From the NCBI RefSeq assembly GCF_001839655.2, contig NZ_CP056087.1, forward strand, positions 1,426,001 to 1,490,000: a DNA stretch of 64,000 bases. The letters are read 5' to 3'. The DNA comes from Pseudomonas argentinensis (GTDB taxonomy: Bacteria > Pseudomonadota > Gammaproteobacteria > Pseudomonadales > Pseudomonadaceae). The notes under the pieces were generated by a model. The model was not told the DNA's origin. It ran no database searches and saw only the letters and a program-made list of their open reading frames with translations. This document shows, piece by piece, positions 1 through 8,234 of the stretch. How positions within the stretch are numbered: the stretch's first letter is position 1; every line of letters starts with the position of its first letter. The translations under genes were made by a program, and so were the position numbers.

Positions 1-117
1 GACCTATTCTCCCCCCAACCTGTGATTTAATTGCCATCCAATAGCCAGCACCCGTCTGGCGCTGCCTGCCGGCTTTTTGGCCTGCGATTCCGTCGCTGTT
101 TACACATGGATTGTGCG

Positions 118-1635
118 ATGTCGGTTTCTCCTTCCTTCGATGCGCCTGATGCCTCCGCTGAACCGGTCGCGCTGCGTCGCCTGCCGTTCGCCTTTGCCAA
201 GCGCCACGGGGTCTTGTTGCACCTCGGGGCAGATGGGGCGCGTGTGGTTTATCGCCCAGGGGCGTCATTGGCGGCCGTGGGGGAGGCGTTACGTTTTGCA
301 GGGTTGCCGCTGGATGTGGCGGAAGTGGATATCGCTACGTTCGACCAGGCGTTGAGCGAGGCCTATCAGCAGGACTCGTCCGCTGCCATGCAGATGGTCG
401 AGGGCCTGGGTGATGATATGGACCTGGCCAGCCTCGCGGAACGTTTGCCGGAAACCGAAGACCTGATGGAGCAAGAGGACGATGCGCCGATCATCCGCCT
501 GATCAACGCCATCCTCTCCGAAGCGGTGAAGGAAAACGCCTCTGATATCCATGTGGAGACCTTCGAGAAACGTCTGGTGGTTCGCTTCCGTATCGACGGC
601 ATTCTGCGCGAGATGGTCCAGCCGCGTCGCGAGTTGGCCGGCTTGCTGGTCTCGCGGATCAAAGTGATGGCCAAGCTGGATATCGCCGAGAAGCGCGTAC
701 CGCAGGATGGGCGCATCTCACTGCGTGTCGGTGGGCGTGAGGTGGATGTGCGGGTGTCGACACTGCCGTCGGCCAATGGCGAACGAGTGGTGTTGCGCCT
801 GCTGGATAAACAGGCGGGGCGCCTGACTCTTACTCATTTGGGTATGAGCCCGCGCGATCAGCGCTTGATGGAAGAGGTGGTGCGCAAGCCTCACGGCATC
901 ATTCTGGTGACCGGCCCCACCGGCTCGGGTAAGACCACCACCCTGTATGCCAGCCTGGTGAGCCTGAACAACGGCACACGCAACATCCTCACCGTGGAAG
1001 ACCCTATCGAATACCACCTGGAGGGTATCGGCCAGACCCAGGTGAATTCCAAGGTGGACATGACCTTCGCCCGTGGTCTGCGGGCGATCCTGCGTCAGGA
1101 CCCGGACGTGGTGATGGTCGGCGAGATCCGCGACCGGGAAACTGCCGAGATCGCGGTACAGGCTTCGCTCACCGGCCACCTGGTGCTCTCTACCCTGCAC
1201 ACCAACTCGGCCATCGGCGCCATCACCCGCCTGGTGGACATGGGGATCGAGCCGTTCCTGCTGTCATCCTCGCTGCTCGGCGTGCTGGCCCAGCGCCTGG
1301 TGCGCACGCTGTGCCCCGTATGCAAGGTGCCGTACCAGGCCGACGCCGCGGAATGCGCGCTGCTGGGTATCGACCCGGACACTACGCCCACCCTCTACCA
1401 CGCCAAGGGATGCAGCCACTGCAATCAGATCGGCTACCGCGGTCGTACCGGTATCTATGAGCTGGTGGTCTTCGATGACCATATGCGCACCCTGGTACAT
1501 AACGCCGCTTCCGAGCAGGAAATGACCCGCCACGCTCGCACCAGCGGCCCCAGCATCCGCGATGACGGCCGGCGCAACGTATTGGCCGGGGTGACCACGG
1601 TTGAAGAAGTACTGCGTGTGAGCCGCGACGAATAA
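118..1635 (+). CDS. gspE: Type II secretion ATPase GspE (XcpR-type)
   Basis: Cytoplasmic hexameric ATPase that powers pseudopilus assembly in the type II secretion system. The N-terminal docking region is followed by the secretion ATPase core with Walker [10 protein letters not shown] at about residues 266-274, an Asp box and Walker B around the VMVGEIRD stretch, and a zinc-binding tetracysteine pair, CPVC at about 399-402 and CSHC at about 432-435. The frame is open back to a TTG at 31, but ATG at 118 (MSVSPSF) gives the expected length of about 505 residues; ATG at 106 is also possible and neither has a clear ribosome site. The gene overlaps gspF by one base (TAATG). Downstream order E-F-G-H-I-J-K-L-M matches xcpR-Z. 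gspC and gspD are not in the window and are probably upstream. Confidence 0.96.
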   Translation: MSVSPSFDAPDASAEPVALRRLPFAFAKRHGVLLHLGADGARVVYRPGASLAAVGEALRFAGLPLDVAEVDIATFDQALSEAYQQDSSAAMQMVEGLGDDMDLASLAERLPETEDLMEQEDDAPIIRLINAILSEAVKENASDIHVETFEKRLVVRFRIDGILREMVQPRRELAGLLVSRIKVMAKLDIAEKRVPQDGRISLRVGGREVDVRVSTLPSANGERVVLRLLDKQAGRLTLTHLGMSPRDQRLMEEVVRKPHGIILVTGPTGSGKTTTLYASLVSLNNGTRNILTVEDPIEYHLEGIGQTQVNSKVDMTFARGLRAILRQDPDVVMVGEIRDRETAEIAVQASLTGHLVLSTLHTNSAIGAITRLVDMGIEPFLLSSSLLGVLAQRLVRTLCPVCKVPYQADAAECALLGIDPDTTPTLYHAKGCSHCNQIGYRGRTGIYELVVFDDHMRTLVHNAASEQEMTRHARTSGPSIRDDGRRNVLAGVTTVEEVLRVSRDE

Positions 1636-2852
1636 TGGCCGCCTTCGAGTACATCGCCCTCGACAGCCGGGGCCAGCAGCGCAAGGGCGTAATGGAGGGT
1701 GACAGCGCCCGCCAGGTGCGCCAGCTGCTGCGCGACAAGCAACTGGCGCCGCTGGATGTAAAACCTACCCGCAGCCACAAGGAGCGCAACAGCGGCGCCG
1801 GCTGGAGTTTTCAGCGCGGTTTGTCGGCGTCCGATCTGGCCTTGCTGACACGGCAACTGGCGACCTTGGTGCAAGCGGCCATGCCCATCGAGGAAGCGCT
1901 GCTGGCTGTTGCCGAGCAGAGCGAAACGCCACGGGTGAAGGCGATGATGCTGGCGGTACGCTCCCGGGTGCTGGAGGGCAACAGCCTGGCCAACAGCCTC
2001 AAGGAATACCCATCCGCATTTCCCGAGCTGTACCGGGCGACGGTGGCGGCGGGTGAGCATGCCGGGCATCTATCACTGGTTTTGGAACAGTTGGCCGATT
2101 ACACCGAGCAGCGTCAGCAGTCGCGGCAACGGGTGCAGCTGGCGTTGTTGTATCCACTGATCTTGATGGCCACCTCGCTGATCATCGTGGGCTTTCTGCT
2201 TGGTTATGTGGTGCCGGACGTGGTCAAGGTGTTCCTTGACTCCGGCCAGCGGCTGCCGGCATTGACCCGTGGCCTGATCGGCGCCAGCGACCTGGTGAAG
2301 AACTGGGGCTGGTTGTTTCTGGTCGGCTCCGTGGCCGGTATCGTCATGGCCCGCGCTGCGTTGCGCCGTGATGCTACGCGCCTGCGCTGGCACATCGTGT
2401 TGCTGCGCCTGCCGGTGATTGGTCGCCTGGCTCGTGCCACCGATACCGCGCGGTTCGCCTCGACCCTGGCGATTCTCACCCGTAGCGGTGTGCCGCTGGT
2501 GGATGCGCTGGGCATTTCGTCCCAGGTGATCAGCAACCGCTCCATTCGCGCCAAGGTGCAGGTGGCGGCACAGAAGGTGCGCGAGGGCGGCAGCCTGACC
2601 CGCAGCCTGGAGCAGACCAACGAATTCCCGCCGATGATGCGGCATATGATCGCCAGCGGCGAGAAGTCCGGCGAGCTCGACCAGATGCTCTCACGCACCG
2701 CGCGCAACCAGGAAAATGACCTGGCCGCGCGCATCGCCATGCTGGTCGGGCTGTTCGAGCCGTTGATGCTGGTATTCATGGGGGCGGTGGTGCTGGTGAT
2801 CGTGCTGGCCATCCTGCTGCCGATTCTTTCTCTTAACCAACTCGTGGGGTGA
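1635..2852 (+). CDS. gspF: Type II secretion inner-membrane platform protein GspF
   Basis: Polytopic inner-membrane protein of the secretion platform that couples the GspE ATPase to pseudopilin assembly. It is 405 residues long, the usual size, with two duplicated T2SS-F domains (about 70-190 and 270-395). Hydrophobic segments lie near residues 170-190 and 220-245, and a final one near 375-400 is rich in Val, Leu and Ile. The N-terminus [10 protein letters not shown] is typical of the family. The ATG overlaps the gspE stop by one base, so translation is probably coupled. Confidence 0.96.
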   Translation: MAAFEYIALDSRGQQRKGVMEGDSARQVRQLLRDKQLAPLDVKPTRSHKERNSGAGWSFQRGLSASDLALLTRQLATLVQAAMPIEEALLAVAEQSETPRVKAMMLAVRSRVLEGNSLANSLKEYPSAFPELYRATVAAGEHAGHLSLVLEQLADYTEQRQQSRQRVQLALLYPLILMATSLIIVGFLLGYVVPDVVKVFLDSGQRLPALTRGLIGASDLVKNWGWLFLVGSVAGIVMARAALRRDATRLRWHIVLLRLPVIGRLARATDTARFASTLAILTRSGVPLVDALGISSQVISNRSIRAKVQVAAQKVREGGSLTRSLEQTNEFPPMMRHMIASGEKSGELDQMLSRTARNQENDLAARIAMLVGLFEPLMLVFMGAVVLVIVLAILLPILSLNQLVG

Positions 2853-2855
2853 CAC

Positions 2856-3287
2856 GTGAACAAAGGATTCAAGCAAGCGGGCTTTACGCTGATCGAGATC
2901 ATGGTGGTGGTGGTCATCCTCGGCATCCTTGCCGCGCTGATCGTCCCGCAGGTGATGAGCCGCCCGGATCAGGCCAAGATCACCGTCGCCAGCGGTGACG
3001 TCAAAGCGATTTCAGCCGCGTTGAACATGTACAAGCTCGACAACTTCGCCTACCCGAGCACCCAGCAGGGGCTCGAAGCCCTGGTGAAAAAGCCCAGCGG
3101 CAATCCGGCACCGAAGAACTGGAACAAGGACGGCTACCTCGCACGCCTGCCGGTCGATCCGTGGGGCAACCCCTATCAGTACCTGGCCCCAGGTACCAAA
3201 GGCCCGTTCGACCTGTACTCGCTGGGCGCTGACGGTAAAGAGGGTGGCACCGACAGCGACGCCGATATCGGTAACTGGGAAAACTGA
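2856..3287 (+). CDS. gspG: Major pseudopilin GspG
   Basis: Major subunit of the type II secretion pseudopilus. It begins with GTG at 2856, three bases after gspF. The short leader MNKGFKQAG is followed by [19 protein letters not shown], a type IV prepilin signal cleaved after Gly9 with Glu at mature position 5. The C-terminal half has the GspG-specific pattern [11 protein letters not shown] and an acidic end ([13 protein letters not shown]) that fits the calcium-binding loop known in this family. Length 143 residues is normal. Confidence 0.96.
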   Translation: MNKGFKQAGFTLIEIMVVVVILGILAALIVPQVMSRPDQAKITVASGDVKAISAALNMYKLDNFAYPSTQQGLEALVKKPSGNPAPKNWNKDGYLARLPVDPWGNPYQYLAPGTKGPFDLYSLGADGKEGGTDSDADIGNWEN

Positions 3288-3293
3288 GCATAA

Positions 3294-3845
3294 ATGCGCC
3301 AGGCCCGCGGCTTTACCCTGATCGAATTGCTGGTGGTGTTGGTCATCATCGGCACCATGGTCAGCATGGCGGTGCTGTCCATCGGCAGCAGCAGTGGTAG
3401 TCGCGAGTTGCGTAACGAAGCCGAACGCCTGGCCGCCCTGATCGGTGTGTTGGCCGACGAGGCCGTGCTCGATGGCCAGGAATACGGCCTGCGGGTCACG
3501 CCCGAGAGTTATCAGGTGCTGATCTATGACAGCCTCTCCGGTACCTGGAGCGAGGCCGACAGCCAGAAGGAACACCGTGCCCCGGCTAGCCTGCGCCTTA
3601 CTCTGGAGCTGGACGGCGAGGCACTCAAGTTGCCCGAGCCAGACGTGCAGGATGATCAGCCCGGCCTGGCCAGCAACCGTGAGGAAAAGAAAGAACCCTT
3701 GGTGCCGCAACTGCTGATTCTTTCCAGTGGCGAGTTGTCGCCGTTTCGCCTGCGCCTCGAAGAGCGCCGCGCTGGCGGCAATGCCTATGCCTTGGTGAGT
3801 GACGGCTACCAGTTGCCCAGTGCCGATATGGATGATCGGCCATGA
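3294..3845 (+). CDS. gspH: Minor pseudopilin GspH
   Basis: Minor pseudopilin near the tip of the type II secretion pseudopilus. The prepilin signal MRQARG|FTLIELLVVLVIIG predicts cleavage after Gly6 with Glu5 retained. The rest is a short alpha-helical spine followed by a beta-rich globular domain. At 183 residues it matches GspH. The last four bases overlap the start of gspI (ATGA), placing it in the same translationally coupled operon. Confidence 0.92.
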   Translation: MRQARGFTLIELLVVLVIIGTMVSMAVLSIGSSSGSRELRNEAERLAALIGVLADEAVLDGQEYGLRVTPESYQVLIYDSLSGTWSEADSQKEHRAPASLRLTLELDGEALKLPEPDVQDDQPGLASNREEKKEPLVPQLLILSSGELSPFRLRLEERRAGGNAYALVSDGYQLPSADMDDRP

Positions 3846-4231
3846 GCCGTCAGCGCGGTTTTACCCTGCTTGAAGTGCTGGTTGCCCTGGCGATTTTCGC
3901 TACGGTCGCCGCCTCGGTACTGACCGCCAGCAGCCGCAGCCTGATAGTGGCCCAGCAACTGGAGGCCAAGACCCTGGCTGGCTGGATTGCCGAAAACCGC
4001 GTGAGCGAACTGCAATTGAAATTCCCCACGCCCGGCGAGGGCCGTGAAGACAAGAGCCTGGAGTACGGCGGCCGCGAGTGGGAAACCCACAGTGAAGTGG
4101 AGAGCACCAGTGACAAGGGCATGCGTCGCGTCACCGTATGGGTGGCTCCGAAGGCCGAGCGTGGCAGCAGCGGCCCGGTGAAAGAACGCTCGGTGCACAG
4201 CCTGGTCGGTTTTCTCGTGGTGCGTAGCTGA
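3842..4231 (+). CDS. gspI: Minor pseudopilin GspI
   Basis: Minor pseudopilin that nucleates the tip complex with GspJ and GspK. The prepilin peptide MSRQRG|FTLLEVLVALAIFAT is clear. The following stretch with LAGWIAENRVSELQL is characteristic of GspI, and the length (129 residues) is typical. The start overlaps gspH by four bases and the stop overlaps the gspJ ATG (TGATG), so the minor pseudopilins form one coupled unit. Confidence 0.93.
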   Translation: MSRQRGFTLLEVLVALAIFATVAASVLTASSRSLIVAQQLEAKTLAGWIAENRVSELQLKFPTPGEGREDKSLEYGGREWETHSEVESTSDKGMRRVTVWVAPKAERGSSGPVKERSVHSLVGFLVVRS

Positions 4232-4989
4232 TGTGCCGTCAGCGCGGCTTCACTCTGCTGGAGGTGATGATCGCCGTGGCGATCTTTTCCCTGCTGGCCA
4301 TGGGCACCTACCGCATGCTTTCCACCGTGCTGAAGACCGATGAGGTGACCCGTCAGCACGAGCGCGACCTGCGCGAACTGAGCCGAGCCTTCGCTTCGCT
4401 GGACCGTGACATCAACCAGACCCTCAATCGCAGCGTGCGCGATGCCTATGGTGACGAGCGCGCCACCTTGCTGGGCGAACTGGGCGCCAGCGATGGCAAC
4501 GCGGCGCTGGAGTTCAGCCGCAATGGCTGGCGCAACCCGCTGGGTGGTGCGCGAGCCCAAGTGCAGCGAGTGCGCTGGCGCCTGGCTGGGCAAACCCTGG
4601 AGCGCCTGTATTGGAATGTGCTCGACCAGGCCGTCGATAGCCAGCCACGGGTGCAGAAGGTGCTTACCGGTGTGCAGTCGATGAACCTGCGGTTTCTCGA
4701 TGATCAGGGCCAGTGGCAGGAGCAGTGGCCGCCGAGCCAGAGCAATCTCAACGCGCAAGATGCAAAAAAGCGCATGCCCCTGGCGCTCGAGGTGAAGATC
4801 GAACACCGCCACTACGATGAACTCAGCCGCCTGTATCGCCTGCCGGAACCGGCCATGGCGGAAGAAGAGAGTGATGCGCAGCCGCCCGCTGGCGAACAGC
4901 CGGGCGAGAAGGAGCAGGGCGGTACGGCGCCGGCCGAGAAGCCGACTGATGGCGAAAGTGCCATCGGCGACAACGGAGCCCCACTGTGA
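4231..4989 (+). CDS. gspJ: Minor pseudopilin GspJ with acidic C-terminal tail
   Basis: Minor pseudopilin of the tip complex with GspI and GspK. The prepilin signal is MCRQRG|FTLLEVMIAVAIFSLL, followed by the GspJ pattern RQHERDLRELSRAFASLDRDINQ. The pilin domain ends near residue 205. After that comes a low-complexity tail of about 45 residues rich in Glu, Pro, Gly and Ala, without obvious fold, longer than I would expect for this family. The gene overlaps gspK by four bases. Confidence 0.93.
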   Translation: MCRQRGFTLLEVMIAVAIFSLLAMGTYRMLSTVLKTDEVTRQHERDLRELSRAFASLDRDINQTLNRSVRDAYGDERATLLGELGASDGNAALEFSRNGWRNPLGGARAQVQRVRWRLAGQTLERLYWNVLDQAVDSQPRVQKVLTGVQSMNLRFLDDQGQWQEQWPPSQSNLNAQDAKKRMPLALEVKIEHRHYDELSRLYRLPEPAMAEEESDAQPPAGEQPGEKEQGGTAPAEKPTDGESAIGDNGAPL

Positions 4990-5960
4990 AGCGGCAGCGA
5001 GGCGTAGCCCTGATCACCGTATTGCTGGTGGTGACCATCGTCACCCTGGTGTGCGCCGGTTTGATTGCCCGGCAGCAATTGTCGATTCGCAATGCCGGCA
5101 ATCAGTTGGCGATCAGCCAGGCCTGGCAATACGCCCTGGGCGGCGAGGCGCTTGGGCAGGCGGTGCTGCTGCGCGATCTGAAAGCCCCGGGCGTCGATCC
5201 TCGCGCCACTATCGACCACCCTCTGGAAAGTTGGGCCAAGCCGCTCCCGGTATTTCCCATCGATGGTGGCGAAATAGGCGTCGCCATCGAAGATCTTGCC
5301 GGGCGCTTCAACCTCAACAGCCTGGTGCAGGACGAGCGCCGCAATGACCTGGCGGTAAAACGCTTCCAGCGTCTGTTGTTACGCCTGAAAATCGACGAAC
5401 CCTATGCCGAGCGGCTGGTCGACTGGCTCGACAAGGATCAGGAGCCCACAGGTGAATATGGTGCAGAAGACAATCAGTACCTGCTGATGCAGCCACCCTA
5501 TCGCACAGCCGGCCAGGAGATGCAGGACATCTCGGAGCTTCGCCTGCTGCAGGGCATGAGCGAGCAGCATTACCGCCGTTTGCTGCCCTACGTCGCGGTG
5601 CTGCCAGGCAAGGTGCCGCTCAACGTCAACACCGCCAGTGCCATGGTGCTATCCAGCCTGGGCGACAGCCTGGACCCTGCATCGGCCCAAAGCCTGCTCG
5701 CCGGGCGTGGCCGTGAAGGTTACAAGGAGTTGCGCAGCTTCCTCGATCAACCGGCCCTGGCCGGCACCGGGGTGACGGCCGCCGGCCTGGGAGTGGGCAG
5801 CGCCTATTATCAGGTGCGCAGCGAGGTACGTTTGGGCGACCGCCGCCTGGTATTGCTCAGCACCCTGCAACGCGACCCCAAGGGCGTGGTGCGCGTGCTG
5901 CGCCGAGACACGGGCCAGCCGGGCTACTTGAGCCCGGTAGCCGAGCCATCTGGAGAATGA
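4986..5960 (+). CDS. gspK: Minor pseudopilin GspK
   Basis: Large minor pseudopilin that caps the pseudopilus tip. The prepilin-like start MKRQRG|VALITVLLVVTIVTLV has the family's usual lack of Glu at mature position 5. The big insertion domain (roughly residues 100-250) and the helix-hairpin-like region near VPLNVNTASAMVLSSL are typical of GspK. It is 324 residues long and overlaps its neighbours by four bases on both sides. Confidence 0.94.
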   Translation: MKRQRGVALITVLLVVTIVTLVCAGLIARQQLSIRNAGNQLAISQAWQYALGGEALGQAVLLRDLKAPGVDPRATIDHPLESWAKPLPVFPIDGGEIGVAIEDLAGRFNLNSLVQDERRNDLAVKRFQRLLLRLKIDEPYAERLVDWLDKDQEPTGEYGAEDNQYLLMQPPYRTAGQEMQDISELRLLQGMSEQHYRRLLPYVAVLPGKVPLNVNTASAMVLSSLGDSLDPASAQSLLAGRGREGYKELRSFLDQPALAGTGVTAAGLGVGSAYYQVRSEVRLGDRRLVLLSTLQRDPKGVVRVLRRDTGQPGYLSPVAEPSGE

Positions 5961-7069
5961 CCATGGACTGCCTTTTCTTGCCCGCTGCCGTTGGCCGCGA
6001 ATTGGGCGAGCAGAGCCTGCTGTATTGGCAGCGCGAAAATGGCGACGGCCAATGGCTGTCGGCAGTGGAGTGCGCGCGGAGTCTGGAAGGGCGGCCGGTA
6101 GCGCTGGTATTGCCGATGGAAGTGGCCAGTGCGTTTCTGATCGGCCTGCCTACGCAAAAGGCACGCTGGATGCGCCAGGCACTGCCATACGCGGTGGAGG
6201 AGTTGCTGGCCGAAGAGGTCGAACTCTTCCACCTGGCCCTTGGTGAAATGACCAGCGACGGGCGCTACCGGGTATTTGCGATACGCCGTGCCCTGCTCGG
6301 TGGCTGGCTGGACGACCTGCAGGCGCTGCAATTGAACATCGCCGCCATCTATCTGGACGCGGATCTGCTGCCCCGGGACGGTGAACAGGCCCTGCAACTG
6401 GGCGAGCGTGTATTGCTCGGTGGTGAGCTGGAGGCGCGTCTGGCCATAGCAGCCGAGCGCTGGCCGCAGTTTCGCAATTTCTGCGGCACCCTGGTGCAGC
6501 CGAGCATTAGCGATGCGCCTTATCAGTTGCTTGCTCAGGGGCGCGCCCATGCAGTCGACCTTGCGCAGGGGGAGTTCGCACCGCGCAGCGGCAACAAGGC
6601 CTGGGCTGTCTGGCGACCGTTCGTTGCCGTGCTGGGGCTGTGGGCGGTGTGTTACGTCGGCTTCTGCGTGGTTCAGGCCTGGCAGCTGGAGCACCAGGGC
6701 GATGCCTACAATGCCGCCAGCGTGGCGCTGTACAAGGAGCTGTTTCCCGAGGATCAGCGAATCGTCAACCTCCGGGCGCAGTTCGCCGAGCACCTGAATC
6801 AGGGCCAGCGCAGCGAAGGTGGGTTCATCAACATGCTGGAGCAGGCTTCCGGTGCCATTGCCGAGGCCAGGTCGCCGTTGTCGGTGGTGCAGGTGGATTA
6901 CAGCCAGGTGCGTGGCGATCTGGCCTTGCAGGTGCGCGCCAAGGATTTCGCCGCATTGGAGCAATTGCGCCAGCGCCTGGTGGAAGGGGGGCTGAAGGTG
7001 CAATTGGGTTCAGCCAGCCGTGAAGAGCAGGGCATTACCGCCCGTGTCGTGCTGGGAGGTGGCGCATGA
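5957..7069 (+). CDS. gspL: Type II secretion assembly protein GspL
   Basis: Inner-membrane protein linking the GspE ATPase to the periplasmic parts of the machine. The cytoplasmic actin-like domain covers about residues 1-210 and includes the family patterns ALPYAVEELLAEEVE and DADLLPRDGEQ. A single transmembrane segment lies at about 217-238, and a small periplasmic ferredoxin-like domain follows. ATG at 5957 overlaps the gspK stop; a second ATG six bases on is an alternative. The last four bases overlap gspM. Confidence 0.93.
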   Translation: MTMDCLFLPAAVGRELGEQSLLYWQRENGDGQWLSAVECARSLEGRPVALVLPMEVASAFLIGLPTQKARWMRQALPYAVEELLAEEVELFHLALGEMTSDGRYRVFAIRRALLGGWLDDLQALQLNIAAIYLDADLLPRDGEQALQLGERVLLGGELEARLAIAAERWPQFRNFCGTLVQPSISDAPYQLLAQGRAHAVDLAQGEFAPRSGNKAWAVWRPFVAVLGLWAVCYVGFCVVQAWQLEHQGDAYNAASVALYKELFPEDQRIVNLRAQFAEHLNQGQRSEGGFINMLEQASGAIAEARSPLSVVQVDYSQVRGDLALQVRAKDFAALEQLRQRLVEGGLKVQLGSASREEQGITARVVLGGGA

Positions 7070-7584
7070 AGGCCCTGACCTTGTGGAAAGAACAATCGCT
7101 GGCCCAGCTGCGACAATCGCCCCTCGTCCAGCGCTGGCAGCACCTGCCCAGCCGTGAGCGCCTGGCGCTGTCGGTACTGGCCGGGTTTCTCGCCCTGGTG
7201 CTGCTCTACGTGATGGTCTGGCAACCGGTCATCAAGCGCCTGGACCGCGCCCGCGAGTACTACCAGAGCCAGCAGGTGCTCTACACCTACATCCAGGAGA
7301 ACGCTCCCAAGGTGCGCGGAGCGGGCGCCACCAAGGTGACGCTCGAGCCCGAGCAGTTGCAAGGCGTGGTGACAGCCACCGCCCAGCAGCGCGGCATGCC
7401 CCTGGAGCGCCTCGATAATGATGGCGGCGGGCTGTTGATCTCCATGGCCAAGGTGCCGTTCGAGCCGCTGCTGCTGTGGCTCAGCGATTTGCAGAGCAAA
7501 GGGGTACGTCTGAGTGACGTCAACCTTGATCGTGCGGACACTGGCAAGGTCGACGCCCGGATAACCTTGCAGGCAGGGCAGTGA
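7066..7584 (+). CDS. gspM: Type II secretion protein GspM
   Basis: Bitopic inner-membrane partner of GspL. A short cytoplasmic N-terminus with several Gln and Arg residues is followed by one transmembrane segment at about residues 43-60 (LSVLAGFLALVLLYVMVW) and a periplasmic domain. Length 172 is normal. It is the last gene of the cluster; as in Pseudomonas xcp there is no gspN. A hairpin with a T-rich tail at about 7660-7686 closes the operon. Confidence 0.92.
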   Translation: MKALTLWKEQSLAQLRQSPLVQRWQHLPSRERLALSVLAGFLALVLLYVMVWQPVIKRLDRAREYYQSQQVLYTYIQENAPKVRGAGATKVTLEPEQLQGVVTATAQQRGMPLERLDNDGGGLLISMAKVPFEPLLLWLSDLQSKGVRLSDVNLDRADTGKVDARITLQAGQ

Positions 7585-7625
7585 TATTACTTTAGTTACA
7601 CCCGATTTTTTGAGAGCGTGATAAC

Positions 7626-7653
7626 CACGGCTTGAGTCCGTGTGGGCCCACCA
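7626..7653 (+). other. tRNA 3'-end-like sequence (possible attachment-site scar)
   Basis: The sequence folds as a tRNA T-arm (stem CACGG/CCGTG, seven-base loop CTTGAGT) followed by seven bases, a discriminator A and CCA, exactly the spacing of a tRNA 3' end. No matching 5' acceptor strand, D-arm or anticodon arm is visible upstream, and the T-loop starts CTT rather than TTC. It lies at the left edge of the accessory patch, where integrated elements often leave tRNA 3' ends. It could also be chance. Confidence 0.35.
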
Positions 7654-7659
7654 TCTCTA

Positions 7660-7686
7660 AAGCCGCGCATTGCGCGGCTTTCTTGT
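7660..7686 (+). terminator. Rho-independent terminator after gsp operon
   Basis: Inverted repeat AAGCCGCGCA / TGCGCGGCTT with almost no loop, followed by the T-rich run TCTTGTTT. It sits 76 bases after the gspM stop codon. Confidence 0.75.
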
Positions 7687-7739
7687 TTCTACGTCGGCAA
7701 CGTCTGACGCGTTACAATCTGGCGCCTCTCTGCGCTGCG

Positions 7740-7768
7740 TTATTCGGCTCACCGAATGAGCCGAATAA
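7740..7768. repeat. Perfect 12-bp inverted repeat
   Basis: TTATTCGGCTCA and TGAGCCGAATAA separated by five bases. There is no T-run after it, so it is more likely a protein-binding palindrome or repeat remnant than a terminator. The stretch from 7690 to 7949 otherwise shows no gene. Confidence 0.6.
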
Positions 7769-7949
7769 AGCGGCTAATCGGCTCACGCAGTGATAAAGCC
7801 AGACCGCCGATGATAGATCTTGGTCGCAGCCCCTTGAGTGATTGAAGGCAATTGGCCATTATCCCAGCCAGTGCCAGGCTGTTGGATTTCGGCACAGCTG
7901 CACGCCCCTGCACCGGGCGCTCTGCAAGTAGCTCGGCTCAAGGAAGAAA

Positions 7950-8234
7950 ATGGATTACAGCCCGATAATCGACCAGGTCTGGGGCATGCTGGCCTGGTTC
8001 ATCCCTGCGGCCCTGCTGATCGGCCTGCCCAAATCGCCGTAGGCCAAGGGCCATGTCGGCGAACTGCTGGTGCGCTTCTTCGCGCACAGGCAACTGGATG
8101 AGCGCACCTACCGCCGCCTGCATAACGTCACCCTGAATACGCCCGACGGCACCACGCAGGTCGACCACGTCTTTCTCTCGCCCTACGGTATCTTCGTGCT
8201 GGAAACGAAGAACATAGGCGAAATAAATCTGTCC
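7950..8234 (+). pseudogene. Broken NERD-domain gene, internal stop and 3' truncation
   Basis: The frame starts MDYSPIIDQVWGMLAWFIPAALL (a membrane segment), hits TAG at 8040-8042, and continues in the same frame through the start of a NERD (nuclease-related) domain: GELLVRFFAHRQLDERTYRRLHN, then QVDHVFLSPYGIFVLETKN. In relatives I recall, a Trp follows KSP, so TGG to TAG is the likely change. Homology stops after LETKN at about 8213, where sequence of the kind found next to small repeat-associated elements begins (AAATAAATCTGTCC). Only about 90 of the usual few hundred residues remain, so it is almost certainly dead. Confidence 0.8.
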
